Below, piece by piece: positions 34,325 through 42,760 of a stretch of 64,000 nt of DNA (position 1 is its first letter; every line of letters starts with the position of its first letter). Made by a program: the position numbers and the translations under genes. Under the pieces are notes generated by a model, which worked only from the letters and a program-made list of their open reading frames with translations, ran no database searches and was not told where the DNA came from. The stretch covers positions 868,001 through 932,000 of the forward strand of contig CP121313.1 in NCBI GenBank assembly GCA_043513815.1, read 5' to 3'. This DNA is from JANQIO01 sp043513815 (GTDB lineage: Bacteria; Pseudomonadota; Gammaproteobacteria; Pseudomonadales; Halieaceae).

Positions 34325-35449
34325 TCAGCCGGGCTTCCGGCCCCAGGCGTAGACCCACATATCATCGTCGTCGGTGTGGTCCCGAACGTCCTCGAAGCCG
34401 GCCATGGTGAGAAAGTGTGACAGCTCCTGCGGGGTAGAGGACTTGCTGATATTGGCCGGTCGCTGCAGGGGGTGGTAGTCCAGCATATTCTTCATGAAGA
34501 AGTCCCAGCCTTCGGTGGATAGCAGGTTGTAGTTATCCACGTAGAGTCGACCGCCAGGGCGCAGCACGCGCATGGCCTCACAGATGTAGTTGAAGCGGTC
34601 CCACTCGTCGAGATGCATGAACACCACGGTGCAATAGACCATGTCGAGACTGCTGTCGTCGATATTCGACAGGTCCCAGCCATTCAGCAACTGGTAGTCG
34701 ACATTGTCGAGGTCGGCGGTTCGGCCGCGGGCGTGATCGAGCATGTTTTCCGATACGTCGGCGCCGATCCAGCGCTTGCACAGCGGTGCCAGGGTGCGTG
34801 CCATGCGTCCGACGCCACAGCCGATTTCAAGGATGGTGTCGTCGGCCTTGACGCCAACGCTGTGCTGCAGCACCTGCAGTGTGAACTGGGAAGTGCGCTC
34901 GAACTCGGCTTCGTCGGTGTAGCCGGCGACGGAAATCTTGGCATCGTTCTCATTGTCAGACACCGCGTTCCAGGTGTCCTTGTAGTTGCCACGACTGGTA
35001 CTGTGGCTGGTCTCGGCTTTACTGGCCGCAGCGTCGGGTTGCCAGCGCATGGAGCCAAAGTCCTGGGCGCGGAACTCGATGGGTCCCGAGCTGAAGCTGT
35101 CGTTGACCACTTCAAAAGTCAGCACATAGTCCGCGCCGCGCTGCCCGGGTATCTCCAGCTCAAAGTCGAAGCCGCAGGTGAGGTCAGCGGTGCGAGACTG
35201 GTTGGCGAAATGTGCCACCACATCGGGACGCTCCACGGTCAGGCTGTGCTCTGTCTGCGTGCCATCTTCTGCCGTGACCAGCACCCGGGCCGGACCGTCC
35301 CCAAAGCTGGCCGCCCAGCCGCGAAACTGCACCCGGCGTGGCTTGTGGATGAATGTCCACTGCCGCGGTGAGTCAAAACAGAATTCGAGTGTGGATGGAG
35401 TGCTCCCGGCAGTGTTGTTGCGGGGCTTTGTTGCTGTTTGCAGGGTCAT
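34325..35449 (-). CDS. SAM methyltransferase with N-terminal GWA module
   Basis: A 374-residue protein of two parts. Residues about 20-140 form a beta-rich module (RRVQFRGWAASFGDGPARV, later RPDVVAHFA and CGFDFELEIPG) like those on other proteins of this locus. Residues about 180-370 are a class I methyltransferase: DTILEIGCGVGRMARTLAPL is SAM motif I, WIGADVSENMLDHAR binds the ribose, and VYCTVVFMHLDEWD is a motif II-like strand. It is the first gene of the - strand operon leading through the two sulfotransferase-like genes to the giant fusion. The ATG at 35449 was chosen because upstream frame runs into the divergent promoter region. Confidence 0.83.
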   Translation of the reverse strand: MTLQTATKPRNNTAGSTPSTLEFCFDSPRQWTFIHKPRRVQFRGWAASFGDGPARVLVTAEDGTQTEHSLTVERPDVVAHFANQSRTADLTCGFDFELEIPGQRGADYVLTFEVVNDSFSSGPIEFRAQDFGSMRWQPDAAASKAETSHSTSRGNYKDTWNAVSDNENDAKISVAGYTDEAEFERTSQFTLQVLQHSVGVKADDTILEIGCGVGRMARTLAPLCKRWIGADVSENMLDHARGRTADLDNVDYQLLNGWDLSNIDDSSLDMVYCTVVFMHLDEWDRFNYICEAMRVLRPGGRLYVDNYNLLSTEGWDFFMKNMLDYHPLQRPANISKSSTPQELSHFLTMAGFEDVRDHTDDDDMWVYAWGRKPG

Positions 35450-35608
35450 GGATCTGGCCGGGTTATGAGTCGGTGCTGTCTGGGGATGTTCGCCGCCTGT
35501 CCGACCGTCGGACAAGGCCTGGGAATCACCAAATTGAGCGCTACGGGATTCTACTCTAAAATCCGCGACAAACAATTCCAATGGACCGGCAAGAGCGCCT
35601 CTCCGGGC

Positions 35609-37009
35609 ATGCTGTTTAATTCCTTCGAATACCTTGCCGTCTTTCTGCCCTCGGTATTCTTTCTGTTTCTGCTCGCCAGCCTGACCGGCCGAGCAACCCT
35701 GGCGCGCCTGATGCTGGTGCTGGCGTCATTGTTCTTCTATGCCTGGTGGAAGCTGGGCTATCTGCCGCTGCTGTTGGCGTCCATAGTTGTGAATTACGGG
35801 ATCGGCAGTTTTCTGCGTCGCGACGCCGGGGCCTCCCTGCGCAAGCCCGCCCTGTGGCTGGGCATCGCCTTCAACCTGGGCCTGCTGGGCTACTACAAGT
35901 ATGCCGACTTCCTGGTGGTCAACCTCAACGCACTGGTGGGCACGGACATCGCCCTCTCGCATCTGCTGCTGCCGCTGGCGATCAGCTTCTACACCTTCCA
36001 GCAGATCGCTTTCCTGGTGGATACCTACCGCGGTCGCGTCGCCGCCCCGGGCTTTCTCAACTACTGCCTGTTTGTGAGCTTCTTTCCACAGTTGATAGCC
36101 GGTCCCATTGTGCATCACTCCAAAATGGTGCCGCAGTTCAATCGCGATGATTTCCTGCGCATTGATGTAGATAACCTGAGGGTCGGGCTGTTTCTGATTG
36201 CCATCGGCTTTTTCAAGAAGACTGTGCTGGCCGATGCCCTCGTGCCACTGGTGAGCAGCGGCTTTGCCCTTTCTTCCGGCCTGCCGCCCCACGAGGTGGC
36301 GTTGGTGGTACTGGCCTACACATTCCAGCTGTATTTTGATTTCAGCGGCTACACCGATATGGCCATGGGCGCGGCGCGCTGCTTCAATATTCGCCTGCCG
36401 TTGAATTTCAACAGTCCCTACCGATCTCGCAATATCCGCGAGTTCTGGCGACGCTGGCATATCACGCTCAACGACTTCATGACTCGCTACGTCTACGGTC
36501 CCCTGCGTGGCGACTCCCGCAGCGGTGTGCGACCGCTGGTGGCGATTTTTATCACCTTCGTGCTGGTGGGGGTCTGGCACGGCGCAGGCTGGAACTTTGC
36601 TTTGTTCGGGGTCCTGCACGCCGTGGCGGTGGTGTTTGTGACGGTCATGGCAGGCCGCTTCGATTTTCTTTCAGAGCGAACCGCGGTGGCCTGCACGTTC
36701 CTGTTCTTTGTGCTCAGCCTGGTGCTGTTCCGTTCCGCGGATGCAGACGCCGCGTTTGCCATGTACCGGGCCCTGTTTGATATTGGCCATTACTCGGGTC
36801 AGGCAGCAACCAGCGCGCTGAGCATCAGCGCCCTGGATATCGCCCTGGTCTTTCTCTGTGCCGTGCTGTGCTTCACAGCTCGCAATTCCAATGAGCTGAG
36901 CGCCGATAGTCGCTTGCAAGCGCGCATGCTGCCGCTCACCATGGCGCTGTTCATCCTCGCCCTTGCCGTCAATACCAGTAGCAGTGAATTCATCTACTTC
37001 AACTTCTAA
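35609..37009 (+). CDS. MBOAT-family O-acyltransferase (AlgI-like), copy 1
   Basis: A 466-residue inner-membrane acyltransferase with roughly ten helices, starting MLFNSFEYLAVFLP. Family signatures present are YKYADFLV, FFPQLIAGPIVHHSKM, the FDFSGYTDMAMGAARCF motif, FWRRWHITLNDFM and the catalytic-His block VGVWHGAGWNFALFG. MBOAT proteins of this AlgI type move acetyl groups across the inner membrane for attachment to exported polysaccharides, with an AlgX/SGNH-like partner on the periplasmic side. Such a partner is the very next gene, overlapping by 26 bases. A second MBOAT-partner pair lies at 46373-48906. Confidence 0.93.
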   Translation: MLFNSFEYLAVFLPSVFFLFLLASLTGRATLARLMLVLASLFFYAWWKLGYLPLLLASIVVNYGIGSFLRRDAGASLRKPALWLGIAFNLGLLGYYKYADFLVVNLNALVGTDIALSHLLLPLAISFYTFQQIAFLVDTYRGRVAAPGFLNYCLFVSFFPQLIAGPIVHHSKMVPQFNRDDFLRIDVDNLRVGLFLIAIGFFKKTVLADALVPLVSSGFALSSGLPPHEVALVVLAYTFQLYFDFSGYTDMAMGAARCFNIRLPLNFNSPYRSRNIREFWRRWHITLNDFMTRYVYGPLRGDSRSGVRPLVAIFITFVLVGVWHGAGWNFALFGVLHAVAVVFVTVMAGRFDFLSERTAVACTFLFFVLSLVLFRSADADAAFAMYRALFDIGHYSGQAATSALSISALDIALVFLCAVLCFTARNSNELSADSRLQARMLPLTMALFILALAVNTSSSEFIYFNF

Positions 37010-38522
37010 GCGCGCGCATCCGGCCTGGTGGCTGTTGCCGCTACTGTGTGCCCTGTTGCTGCCCGCCTATAACTGGGTGCAGGACTACTACGGCATTTTT
37101 GGCCAGCGCAACGACTGGCGCGGTGTGATTCCCAACGAGCGCTATCGCAAACTGGAAGCGGTGCTGGAGCGGCCGGAAGCGGTCACTGCACTGCTGTTCG
37201 GCTCCTCCAAGGCGGCCAATATTCCTTTCGCCCGCAGTCTGGGGGAAGGGGCCTATAACTTCGCGTACTCGGAGGGCCTGCCGCAGGATCACCTGGAGGT
37301 GCTCAGTTACCTGGTGGGTAGGCTCCCGGCCCTGGAGCGGGTCTACATCGCCGTCGATGAGATGGCCTACCTGCTGGACCCGTCGCGCCACGCCTCAGAC
37401 TTTCTGCGCCGCCAACATCCTGCCGTGGTCGGTATTCCCGCTTGGCGGTTTCACTTCGATTACCTGTTCCGGCCGCTGTCGAATACCGATGCGCTGTACT
37501 TTTCCTCGCAGCGCCAGCAGCGGCCGCAAATTACCTACGAGTTTGACAGTACCGGTCGGAGCCTGTGCCCGAGTTGCGACGCCGTGATCGATGCCGACCC
37601 GGAGGCGCATCGCCAGCAGCCGTTTTTCCGCTTTCCCTATAACCCGCCTGACCAGTACGGGCTGGATCGGCTGCGGGCCGACCTGCGCGCCATTCTCGCG
37701 CTGCTGGAAGAACACGAAATAGAACCGGTGCTGTTTCTGCAGCCCACCTTCGCGAACAATCTGCGGTGGCACAACCTGGGCAAGCTGGAAAGCCTGAAAT
37801 CCATGCTGGCTGATCTCGGTCCTTTCCATGACTTCCTGGTGTTCGACAGTGCCCTGGCGGATACCATCAACTTCTATGATGTCATTCACTTTCGCCCCGT
37901 CATCGGGCAACGCATCATGGATGTGCTGGCCGGCGCCGAGCAGGTAGCGCCCGGTGGTTTTGGTCACCGGGTCAGTCCGGATACGCTGGCGGCTCACAAC
38001 GAAGCCGTGCGTGATCAGTTGCTCGGCACCCTGGTGCCGCTGCCCAGGTACCGGCGGGACCGCGCCTACAGTGACTGGCTCGAGGAGAATGACTTTCGCA
38101 GGACTGCACTGGACAGCAAGGCCGCGAGCAGCGTACTGGCAGCCGCTGCGGCGCCCACCCAATGCCGCATTGACAGCATCAACCGGGGTCGGTTTACCGG
38201 CGCGCCGGTTCGCATCCCGGTGGGGGAGCTGGGTGTGCTGGAGTTCAGCGGCTGGGCACCCGTCGCCGGTATGGAAGGCACCGCTTACCTCGCTATCACC
38301 GAGCAGGGTCTGGCTGGCGAAAAACGCGTCTACTTGGTGGCTGCTGCCATTCCTCGCCCCGACGTGGCCGGGCGCTTCGGCGACGCGTTACGCGAGGTGG
38401 GTTTTCGCGGTAACCTCGACATCAGTAGCCTGCGCCGCGGCAACTATCGTCTCAACTGGCGTTTCCAAGCCGGCAATGACTGGTTCGCGTGCAGTGAAGA
38501 CGTTAGTCTGCTGGTTTTTTGA
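36984..38522 (+). CDS. SGNH/AlgX-like membrane-anchored protein with C-terminal GWA module
   Basis: A 512-residue protein with one N-terminal membrane helix (WWLLPLLCALLLPAYNWV) and a periplasmic body. LLFGSSKAANIPFARSLG resembles the SGNH block I with its nucleophile Ser. YDVIHFRPVIGQRIMD supplies a DxxH near residue 300, as expected for the SGNH catalytic Asp-His. From about residue 395 a beta-rich module contains LEFSGWAPVAGMEG, IPRPDVAGRFGD and a terminal strand. The start is uncertain (GTG at 36984 or TTG at 36963); both overlap the MBOAT stop. It is most likely the periplasmic acetyl-transfer partner of that MBOAT protein. Confidence 0.75.
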   Translation: MNSSTSTSKRAHPAWWLLPLLCALLLPAYNWVQDYYGIFGQRNDWRGVIPNERYRKLEAVLERPEAVTALLFGSSKAANIPFARSLGEGAYNFAYSEGLPQDHLEVLSYLVGRLPALERVYIAVDEMAYLLDPSRHASDFLRRQHPAVVGIPAWRFHFDYLFRPLSNTDALYFSSQRQQRPQITYEFDSTGRSLCPSCDAVIDADPEAHRQQPFFRFPYNPPDQYGLDRLRADLRAILALLEEHEIEPVLFLQPTFANNLRWHNLGKLESLKSMLADLGPFHDFLVFDSALADTINFYDVIHFRPVIGQRIMDVLAGAEQVAPGGFGHRVSPDTLAAHNEAVRDQLLGTLVPLPRYRRDRAYSDWLEENDFRRTALDSKAASSVLAAAAAPTQCRIDSINRGRFTGAPVRIPVGELGVLEFSGWAPVAGMEGTAYLAITEQGLAGEKRVYLVAAAIPRPDVAGRFGDALREVGFRGNLDISSLRRGNYRLNWRFQAGNDWFACSEDVSLLVF

Positions 38523-38536
38523 CGCGGGGACACCAA

Positions 38537-39019
38537 ATGAGCGCCTGGAGCGGAATCATTGTACGCGCTGGCTTTGACCGTGACGGGAGCCCGCTGGCTG
38601 CCAAGCAATCCACGCTGGAATTCAGCCTGCGCCCGCCGCAGGTCTGGGAGAGTGACGCCACTGGCAATATAGCGCTGCGGGTCATCGGCTGGGCGGTCTC
38701 CCTGGTCGGCGAAACCGTTGTCGCCCGGGTGTCCGATCAGACTGGCGTGCGCAAATGGGTGCGTCCGGTGTTGCCCAGAACCGACGTGGCCCGGCACTAT
38801 TTGCGCCAGGACATTGCAGTCTCAACCAGGCTTGGCTTTGACTTTCTGCTCTATCTGTCGGCGGCAGATAGAAGTGCGCTGCTGCGGATGGAGATCTATG
38901 CCGGGGACTGTGCCTCCGGCGCGCTGGATTTCGATGTGGCTGGGTTGTATCAATCCCACCGCAGCCAGGTGGGCCATGAGGGTCGGTTTACCGGGCTCCT
39001 TAACGAGGGGCACGGCTAA
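38537..39019 (+). CDS. Stand-alone GWA-module protein
   Basis: A 160-residue protein without signal peptide or membrane helix. It carries the same pattern as modules in neighbouring proteins: ALRVIGWAVSLVGETVVARV at about 46-65, LPRTDVARHYLRQD, and LGFDFLLYLSAADRSALLRM. It has no other domain. I do not recognise a named family; the fold is probably an immunoglobulin-like beta-sandwich. It starts 14 bases after the SGNH-like gene with a GGGGA box, and its stop shares bases CTAA with the stop of the convergent CmcI-like gene. It may tether or scaffold enzymes that carry the same module, which is inference. Confidence 0.65.
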   Translation: MSAWSGIIVRAGFDRDGSPLAAKQSTLEFSLRPPQVWESDATGNIALRVIGWAVSLVGETVVARVSDQTGVRKWVRPVLPRTDVARHYLRQDIAVSTRLGFDFLLYLSAADRSALLRMEIYAGDCASGALDFDVAGLYQSHRSQVGHEGRFTGLLNEGHG

Positions 39020-39663
39020 CGGACGCGCTGCAGGTACCCCTTCGGATTCCAGGTGATCAGAAAGCGTTCCCGGTCGCGATCGATAGCCCAGTCGCCATTC
39101 TCCGCGATAAACGCTTCTATCGCTTCATAGGGGCCCTTCTCGGGCGGATCTGACATGACCAGGCCGTGGTCGCATATACTGTCCTCGACGATGAAGTAAT
39201 CGCCGACCTGTACCAGGGCCGAATACTGCCGCAACAGGCTCAGGGTATTGTCATAGGTATGTGAGCTGTCCTCGATGATCAGCACGCGCTCGTCGGGTGC
39301 GATCAGCGCTCTGACTTCCTCGAAACACTGGCTGGCGTCTGCCTCGATAAAATGAATGCCGGGGGTATCGGTAACGGCGGGGGCGAGCTTGTCGAGGCTG
39401 ATATCGATGCCGATCACCCGTCCCTTGCCCAGGTTCTGGCACAGGTGGTGCAGCGCCAGCGTGCCGCCGCCGCGATTGCAGCCAATTTCGAGGATCACAT
39501 CGGGCCGGGTTTCAAACAGGATTTCTTGGTAGATCCAGAAGTCGGTGGGGCATTTCCAGGCCTGCACACCGAAATAGGTCGACTGCTGCATCATACCCTT
39601 CTGCATGATTTTCAGGATCTCACCCAGGGGCAGGTCGAGCTGGTCTTCGAGAACGCGGCGCAT
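39016..39663 (-). CDS. CmcI-family (cephalosporin hydroxylase-like) SAM methyltransferase
   Basis: A 215-residue class I methyltransferase-fold protein. VILEIGCNRGGGTLALHHL is SAM motif I, RVIGIDISLDKLAP the ribose-binding acidic loop, and RVLIIEDSSHTYDNTLSLLR the Asp/His metal-binding motif typical of the CmcI / rhamnosyl O-methyltransferase family. WKCPTDFWIYQEILFET and DYFIVEDSICDHG are also family blocks. In glycan loci these proteins O-methylate a sugar. It is the last gene of the - strand operon headed by the ABC exporter, 10 bases after the preceding methyltransferase. A methyl cap is a common chain terminator in ABC-exported O-antigens, so a capping role is possible. Confidence 0.85.
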   Translation of the reverse strand: MRRVLEDQLDLPLGEILKIMQKGMMQQSTYFGVQAWKCPTDFWIYQEILFETRPDVILEIGCNRGGGTLALHHLCQNLGKGRVIGIDISLDKLAPAVTDTPGIHFIEADASQCFEEVRALIAPDERVLIIEDSSHTYDNTLSLLRQYSALVQVGDYFIVEDSICDHGLVMSDPPEKGPYEAIEAFIAENGDWAIDRDRERFLITWNPKGYLQRVR

Positions 39664-39673
39664 GGCGTTTTGG

Positions 39674-40285
39674 CTAGCGGCTGGCCGGCGCGGACAGTCT
39701 TCGCCGTAGCGCCATTTTCAGGTTGTGCTTGAACTTTAGCAAGGGCGGCATGCTGGGTTTCTCGGCAATCAGCACCGAGTCTTTCCAGCTGTCGCTGGAA
39801 TCGGGGTAGGTGCCCTTGGGCTGCCACTGGGTGTAGATCTGCCGAGGCTGCAGGCCCACATAGTGGCACAGCGCGGTGAAGCCGTCGGGATAGAAGCGCC
39901 AACAGTCCACCGGGAAGCGATGCTGGTTGCCCGCTGACGGCGCGATGATGCAGACAATGCCGCCGGGCTTCAGTACCCGCCATATTTCCAGGATGGTGAT
40001 CCAGAAGTACTCGATGTGCTCAAAGGTCTGGCCGGAGATCAGCACGTCGCAGGATTCAGAGGGAATCTCCTTCCAGCGGTAGGGCTCGCTCAGCACGATG
40101 TCCACATTGGGGCCCGCCTCCAGGTCGACGCCCCGGTAGTTCCAGGCGGTGTCGGCAAACAGGGGCCGGTAGGAGCCGAGGATGTCCTGGGCCCCCAGGT
40201 CATAGATTTCCAGGGCTTCGGCTTCGCGGCCGGCCAGGTGGCGGTCGCGGAAGTCTTTCATTTTTTCAAAAGAGCTGGCGTGCAT
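39674..40285 (-). CDS. SAM-dependent methyltransferase (Methyltransf_11-like)
   Basis: A 203-residue soluble protein. EALEIYDLGAQDILGSYRPL carries the first SAM-binding strand in a variant form, WNYRGVDLEAGPNVDIVL the ribose-binding acidic residue, and CDVLISGQTFEHIEYFWITI motif II. VLKPGGIVCIIAPS is the hallmark post-motif of the Methyltransf_11 group. The ATG at 40285 begins 17 bases after the ATP-binding subunit's stop. A long upstream open frame overlaps that gene and is not used. Together with the CmcI-like protein it gives this operon two methyltransferases behind the exporter, and the acceptor position is unknown. Confidence 0.82.
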   Translation of the reverse strand: MHASSFEKMKDFRDRHLAGREAEALEIYDLGAQDILGSYRPLFADTAWNYRGVDLEAGPNVDIVLSEPYRWKEIPSESCDVLISGQTFEHIEYFWITILEIWRVLKPGGIVCIIAPSAGNQHRFPVDCWRFYPDGFTALCHYVGLQPRQIYTQWQPKGTYPDSSDSWKDSVLIAEKPSMPPLLKFKHNLKMALRRRLSAPASR

Positions 40286-40302
40286 AGGTCTCCTGGGTCC
40301 GG

Positions 40303-40968
40303 CTAGCGCCGGTATTGCTCGAGTACGTCTTCCGGCGCGCCGCAGGCCTTGATGCCCCCGTCGGCAAGCCAGATGACCCGGTTGCATTCACTGGCGATCA
40401 GTTTCTCATCGTGGGAAACGACCACCGCGGTCTGTTCTGATTTCAGGCGCTCCAGCAGGTGCTTGCGGGACTTTTCACGAAAGGACCGGTCGCCGACGCT
40501 GAGGGCCTCATCGATCAGCAGTATCTCAGGGCGCGCCTGGCAGGCCACGGCGAAACCCAGGCGGCCGCGCATGCCGGCGGAGTAGGTGCGCACCGGGTCG
40601 TCGATCTGCTCGCCCAGCTCGGCGAACTCAATGATGTCAGCCATGGCAGCCTTGACCTCGGCGCGGTGCATGCCGAGCAGGATGCCGCTGATCATGGCAT
40701 TTTCGCGGCCGGTGAGATGCCCCTGGAAGCCGAGCTGGATCGACAGCAGCATGATGGAGTCTGTCCGCCGGACAATGCGGCCGGCATCCGGCGCGATCAG
40801 TCCGCTCATCAGCCTCAGCAGGGAGCTCTTGCCGGCGCCGTTGCGACCGATAACCCCCAGGGTTTCGCCGCTACGCACCTCGAAGCTGACATTGCGCAGG
40901 GTCCAGGGAGAGTCGCCGCCTCTGCTGTAACGCAGGCCGACATTTTCGAAAGCGAGCAGCGCGCTCAT
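40303..40968 (-). CDS. ABC-2 polysaccharide exporter, ATP-binding subunit (Wzt/TagH-like, short form)
   Basis: A 221-residue ATPase of the polysaccharide-export group (COG1134 type). Walker A is GVIGRNGAGKSSLLRLMSG, the signature loop YSAGMRGRLGFAVACQ, Walker B EILLIDEALSVGD, and the switch His lies in AVVVSHDEKLI. It lacks the C-terminal carbohydrate-binding domain that in Wzt proteins of terminally modified O-antigens reads the chain cap, so recognition of a finished chain must occur otherwise. Its ATG overlaps the permease stop by one base. The partner is the permease at 40968-41735. Confidence 0.92.
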   Translation of the reverse strand: MSALLAFENVGLRYSRGGDSPWTLRNVSFEVRSGETLGVIGRNGAGKSSLLRLMSGLIAPDAGRIVRRTDSIMLLSIQLGFQGHLTGRENAMISGILLGMHRAEVKAAMADIIEFAELGEQIDDPVRTYSAGMRGRLGFAVACQARPEILLIDEALSVGDRSFREKSRKHLLERLKSEQTAVVVSHDEKLIASECNRVIWLADGGIKACGAPEDVLEQYRR

Positions 40969-41735
40969 CAGTTCACCAGCCGTGGATAGTGCAGGTCATA
41001 TCGATTCAACAGCCAGGCGCCCACAGCGCCCAGCACAAGACCGCAGGCCAGGACGTAGCCCAGCTGATCAAAGGCCGGTAGCGACGCATCCAGCAGGACA
41101 GCGCGCCAGGCGTTGAGCATGACTGCCATCGGGTTGAGGTAAAGCACGCTATGCAGGGGCTCGGCGACGCTATTCAGGTCAAAAAAGATGCCCGACATGA
41201 AGAACATGAGCGTCATGCCGTAATTCACCAGTTGCATCAGGTCAGGTACCAGGGGAATGATGGCCGCTACCAGCAGGCTGGCTCCCACAATCAGCACAAA
41301 CTGAACGATCAGCAACAGGGGGGCCACCAGCCAGGCTGGACCCGGCGGATATCCCGAGAGCGTGAGAAACAGGGCGAACAGCACCAGCACCAGGGAGAAT
41401 TTCATCAGGTTGCTGCTGACAGTAATCAGCGGCAGCAGGATTTTCGGCAGGTAGACCTGGCTTATGATTCCCTGGTACCGCTTGATGCTCATGGCCGAGA
41501 GGCGCACCGAGCTGTCGAACCATCGCCAGAACACCAGGCCGGTCAGCAGGAAATGTATGAAGCCGGGACCGCCCCGCTGCATGATGACCTCAAAGATCAG
41601 GTAAAAGGTGCACAGATAGATGAGCGGATCCAGCACCCACCACAGCATGCCCAGGTAGGCCCGGTCCGAATCTCGCTTCAGATCGGACAGGGCGCAGTGG
41701 TAGACCAGTTCGGCGTGGCGTTTGCGGAAGCGCAT
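40968..41735 (-). CDS. ABC-2 polysaccharide exporter, permease subunit (Wzm/TagG-like)
   Basis: A 255-residue inner-membrane protein with six helices. A cytoplasmic N-terminus (LVYHCALSDLKRDSDRAYLG) is followed by LGMLWWVLDPLIYLCTFYLI, the standard opening of ABC-2 polysaccharide permeases. FWRWFDSSVRLSAMSI and FFMSGIFFDLNSVAEPL are family blocks. With the ATPase encoded immediately downstream it would export an undecaprenol-linked or lipid-linked glycan across the inner membrane. It is the first gene of the - strand operon. The 167 bases upstream separate it from the divergent glycosyltransferase operon and must hold both promoters. Confidence 0.92.
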   Translation of the reverse strand: MRFRKRHAELVYHCALSDLKRDSDRAYLGMLWWVLDPLIYLCTFYLIFEVIMQRGGPGFIHFLLTGLVFWRWFDSSVRLSAMSIKRYQGIISQVYLPKILLPLITVSSNLMKFSLVLVLFALFLTLSGYPPGPAWLVAPLLLIVQFVLIVGASLLVAAIIPLVPDLMQLVNYGMTLMFFMSGIFFDLNSVAEPLHSVLYLNPMAVMLNAWRAVLLDASLPAFDQLGYVLACGLVLGAVGAWLLNRYDLHYPRLVN

Positions 41736-41902
41736 GAATGGATCGGTTTGACAGGAAGGGGGCGATTATAAACAAAGTCTGGCCATAGGCCAGCACCCTA
41801 GGTCGCGGCTGGGGCCTCATGTACAATGTGCCGCTTTGCAAACCTCCGGCAGCCAGGCTCCGCATTACTGGGAATTCTCGGGCTTCGATGGCATGGGCTT
41901 CA

Positions 41903-42760
41903 ATGGACAGAACCGTTTACTTCGCCACGGTGCACTGGCGCTCCGAGGACTGGATCGACCTGCAACTGGCAGCCATCCGCCGCCACTGCCAGCACTCCTA
42001 CCGCCTGCATGCCTTTCTGAACCACGTGGCCGAGCGCTTCCACAGTCAGTTTGACCGGGTCCATACCGAGGAAGGTATGCCCCACCCGGACAAGCTCAAT
42101 CTGCTGGCTGCTGAAATCTGTGAACAGGCGGCAGACGCCGATATTCTGGTGTTTATCGACGGCGATGCCTTCCCGGTGGCCGACATGGCCGAAGTGTTTA
42201 CTGACCTTGAGCGTCACCCGCTGATCGCTGCCCGGCGCTACGAGAACAACGGCGATCTGCAGCCCCATCCCTGCTTCTGTGTCACCACGGTGGGCTTCTG
42301 GAAACGCATCGACGGCGACTGGCGCGGCGGCGGCTATTGGAAGAACCTGCAGAACCAGCCCGTCACCGATGTGGGCGGTCGGCTGCTGAATCGGCTGGAG
42401 CGGGACGACATCGACTGGCTGCCGCTGGATCGCAGCAATGCGAAGAATCTGCACCCGCTCTGGTTCGGCGTGTACGGCGACCTGGTCTACCACCATGGCG
42501 CCGGCTTTCGCGACAAGCTGTGCCGCCTGGACGCGCTCAACGGCGTAGATCGTTTCTCGCGCGCCATCATTGGCCTGCAGCGCGGCCTGCGCCTGCAGCG
42601 GCGGCTGCCGGCCTTGAACGGCTGGCTGACGCGACAGGTGCACAACTACATGCGGCGCCAGAACAATCGCCTGGCCGAGCAGGTCTATGCCAGTATCGTC
42701 GCCGATCCTGACTTCTGTAGGCGCTGGGGCTTTATCAGCGAGAGGGCGGGCGCCGCATGA
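41903..42760 (+). CDS. Putative GT-A-fold glycosyltransferase of the glycan locus
   Basis: A 285-residue soluble protein beginning MDRTVYFATVHWRSEDWIDL. The segment DILVFIDGDAFPVADMAEVF has the DxD-like acidic motif of GT-A nucleotide-sugar transferases. HPLIAARRYENNGD and VTTVGFWKRIDGDWRGG follow as a conserved acceptor-side region. I do not recognise an exact CAZy family; it resembles proteins annotated as hypothetical or glycosyltransferase-like in similar loci. The ATG at 41903 seems best, with another ATG at 41888. Its stop overlaps the next gene's start in ATGA, the first link of a tightly coupled four-gene operon. Confidence 0.65.
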   Translation: MDRTVYFATVHWRSEDWIDLQLAAIRRHCQHSYRLHAFLNHVAERFHSQFDRVHTEEGMPHPDKLNLLAAEICEQAADADILVFIDGDAFPVADMAEVFTDLERHPLIAARRYENNGDLQPHPCFCVTTVGFWKRIDGDWRGGGYWKNLQNQPVTDVGGRLLNRLERDDIDWLPLDRSNAKNLHPLWFGVYGDLVYHHGAGFRDKLCRLDALNGVDRFSRAIIGLQRGLRLQRRLPALNGWLTRQVHNYMRRQNNRLAEQVYASIVADPDFCRRWGFISERAGAA

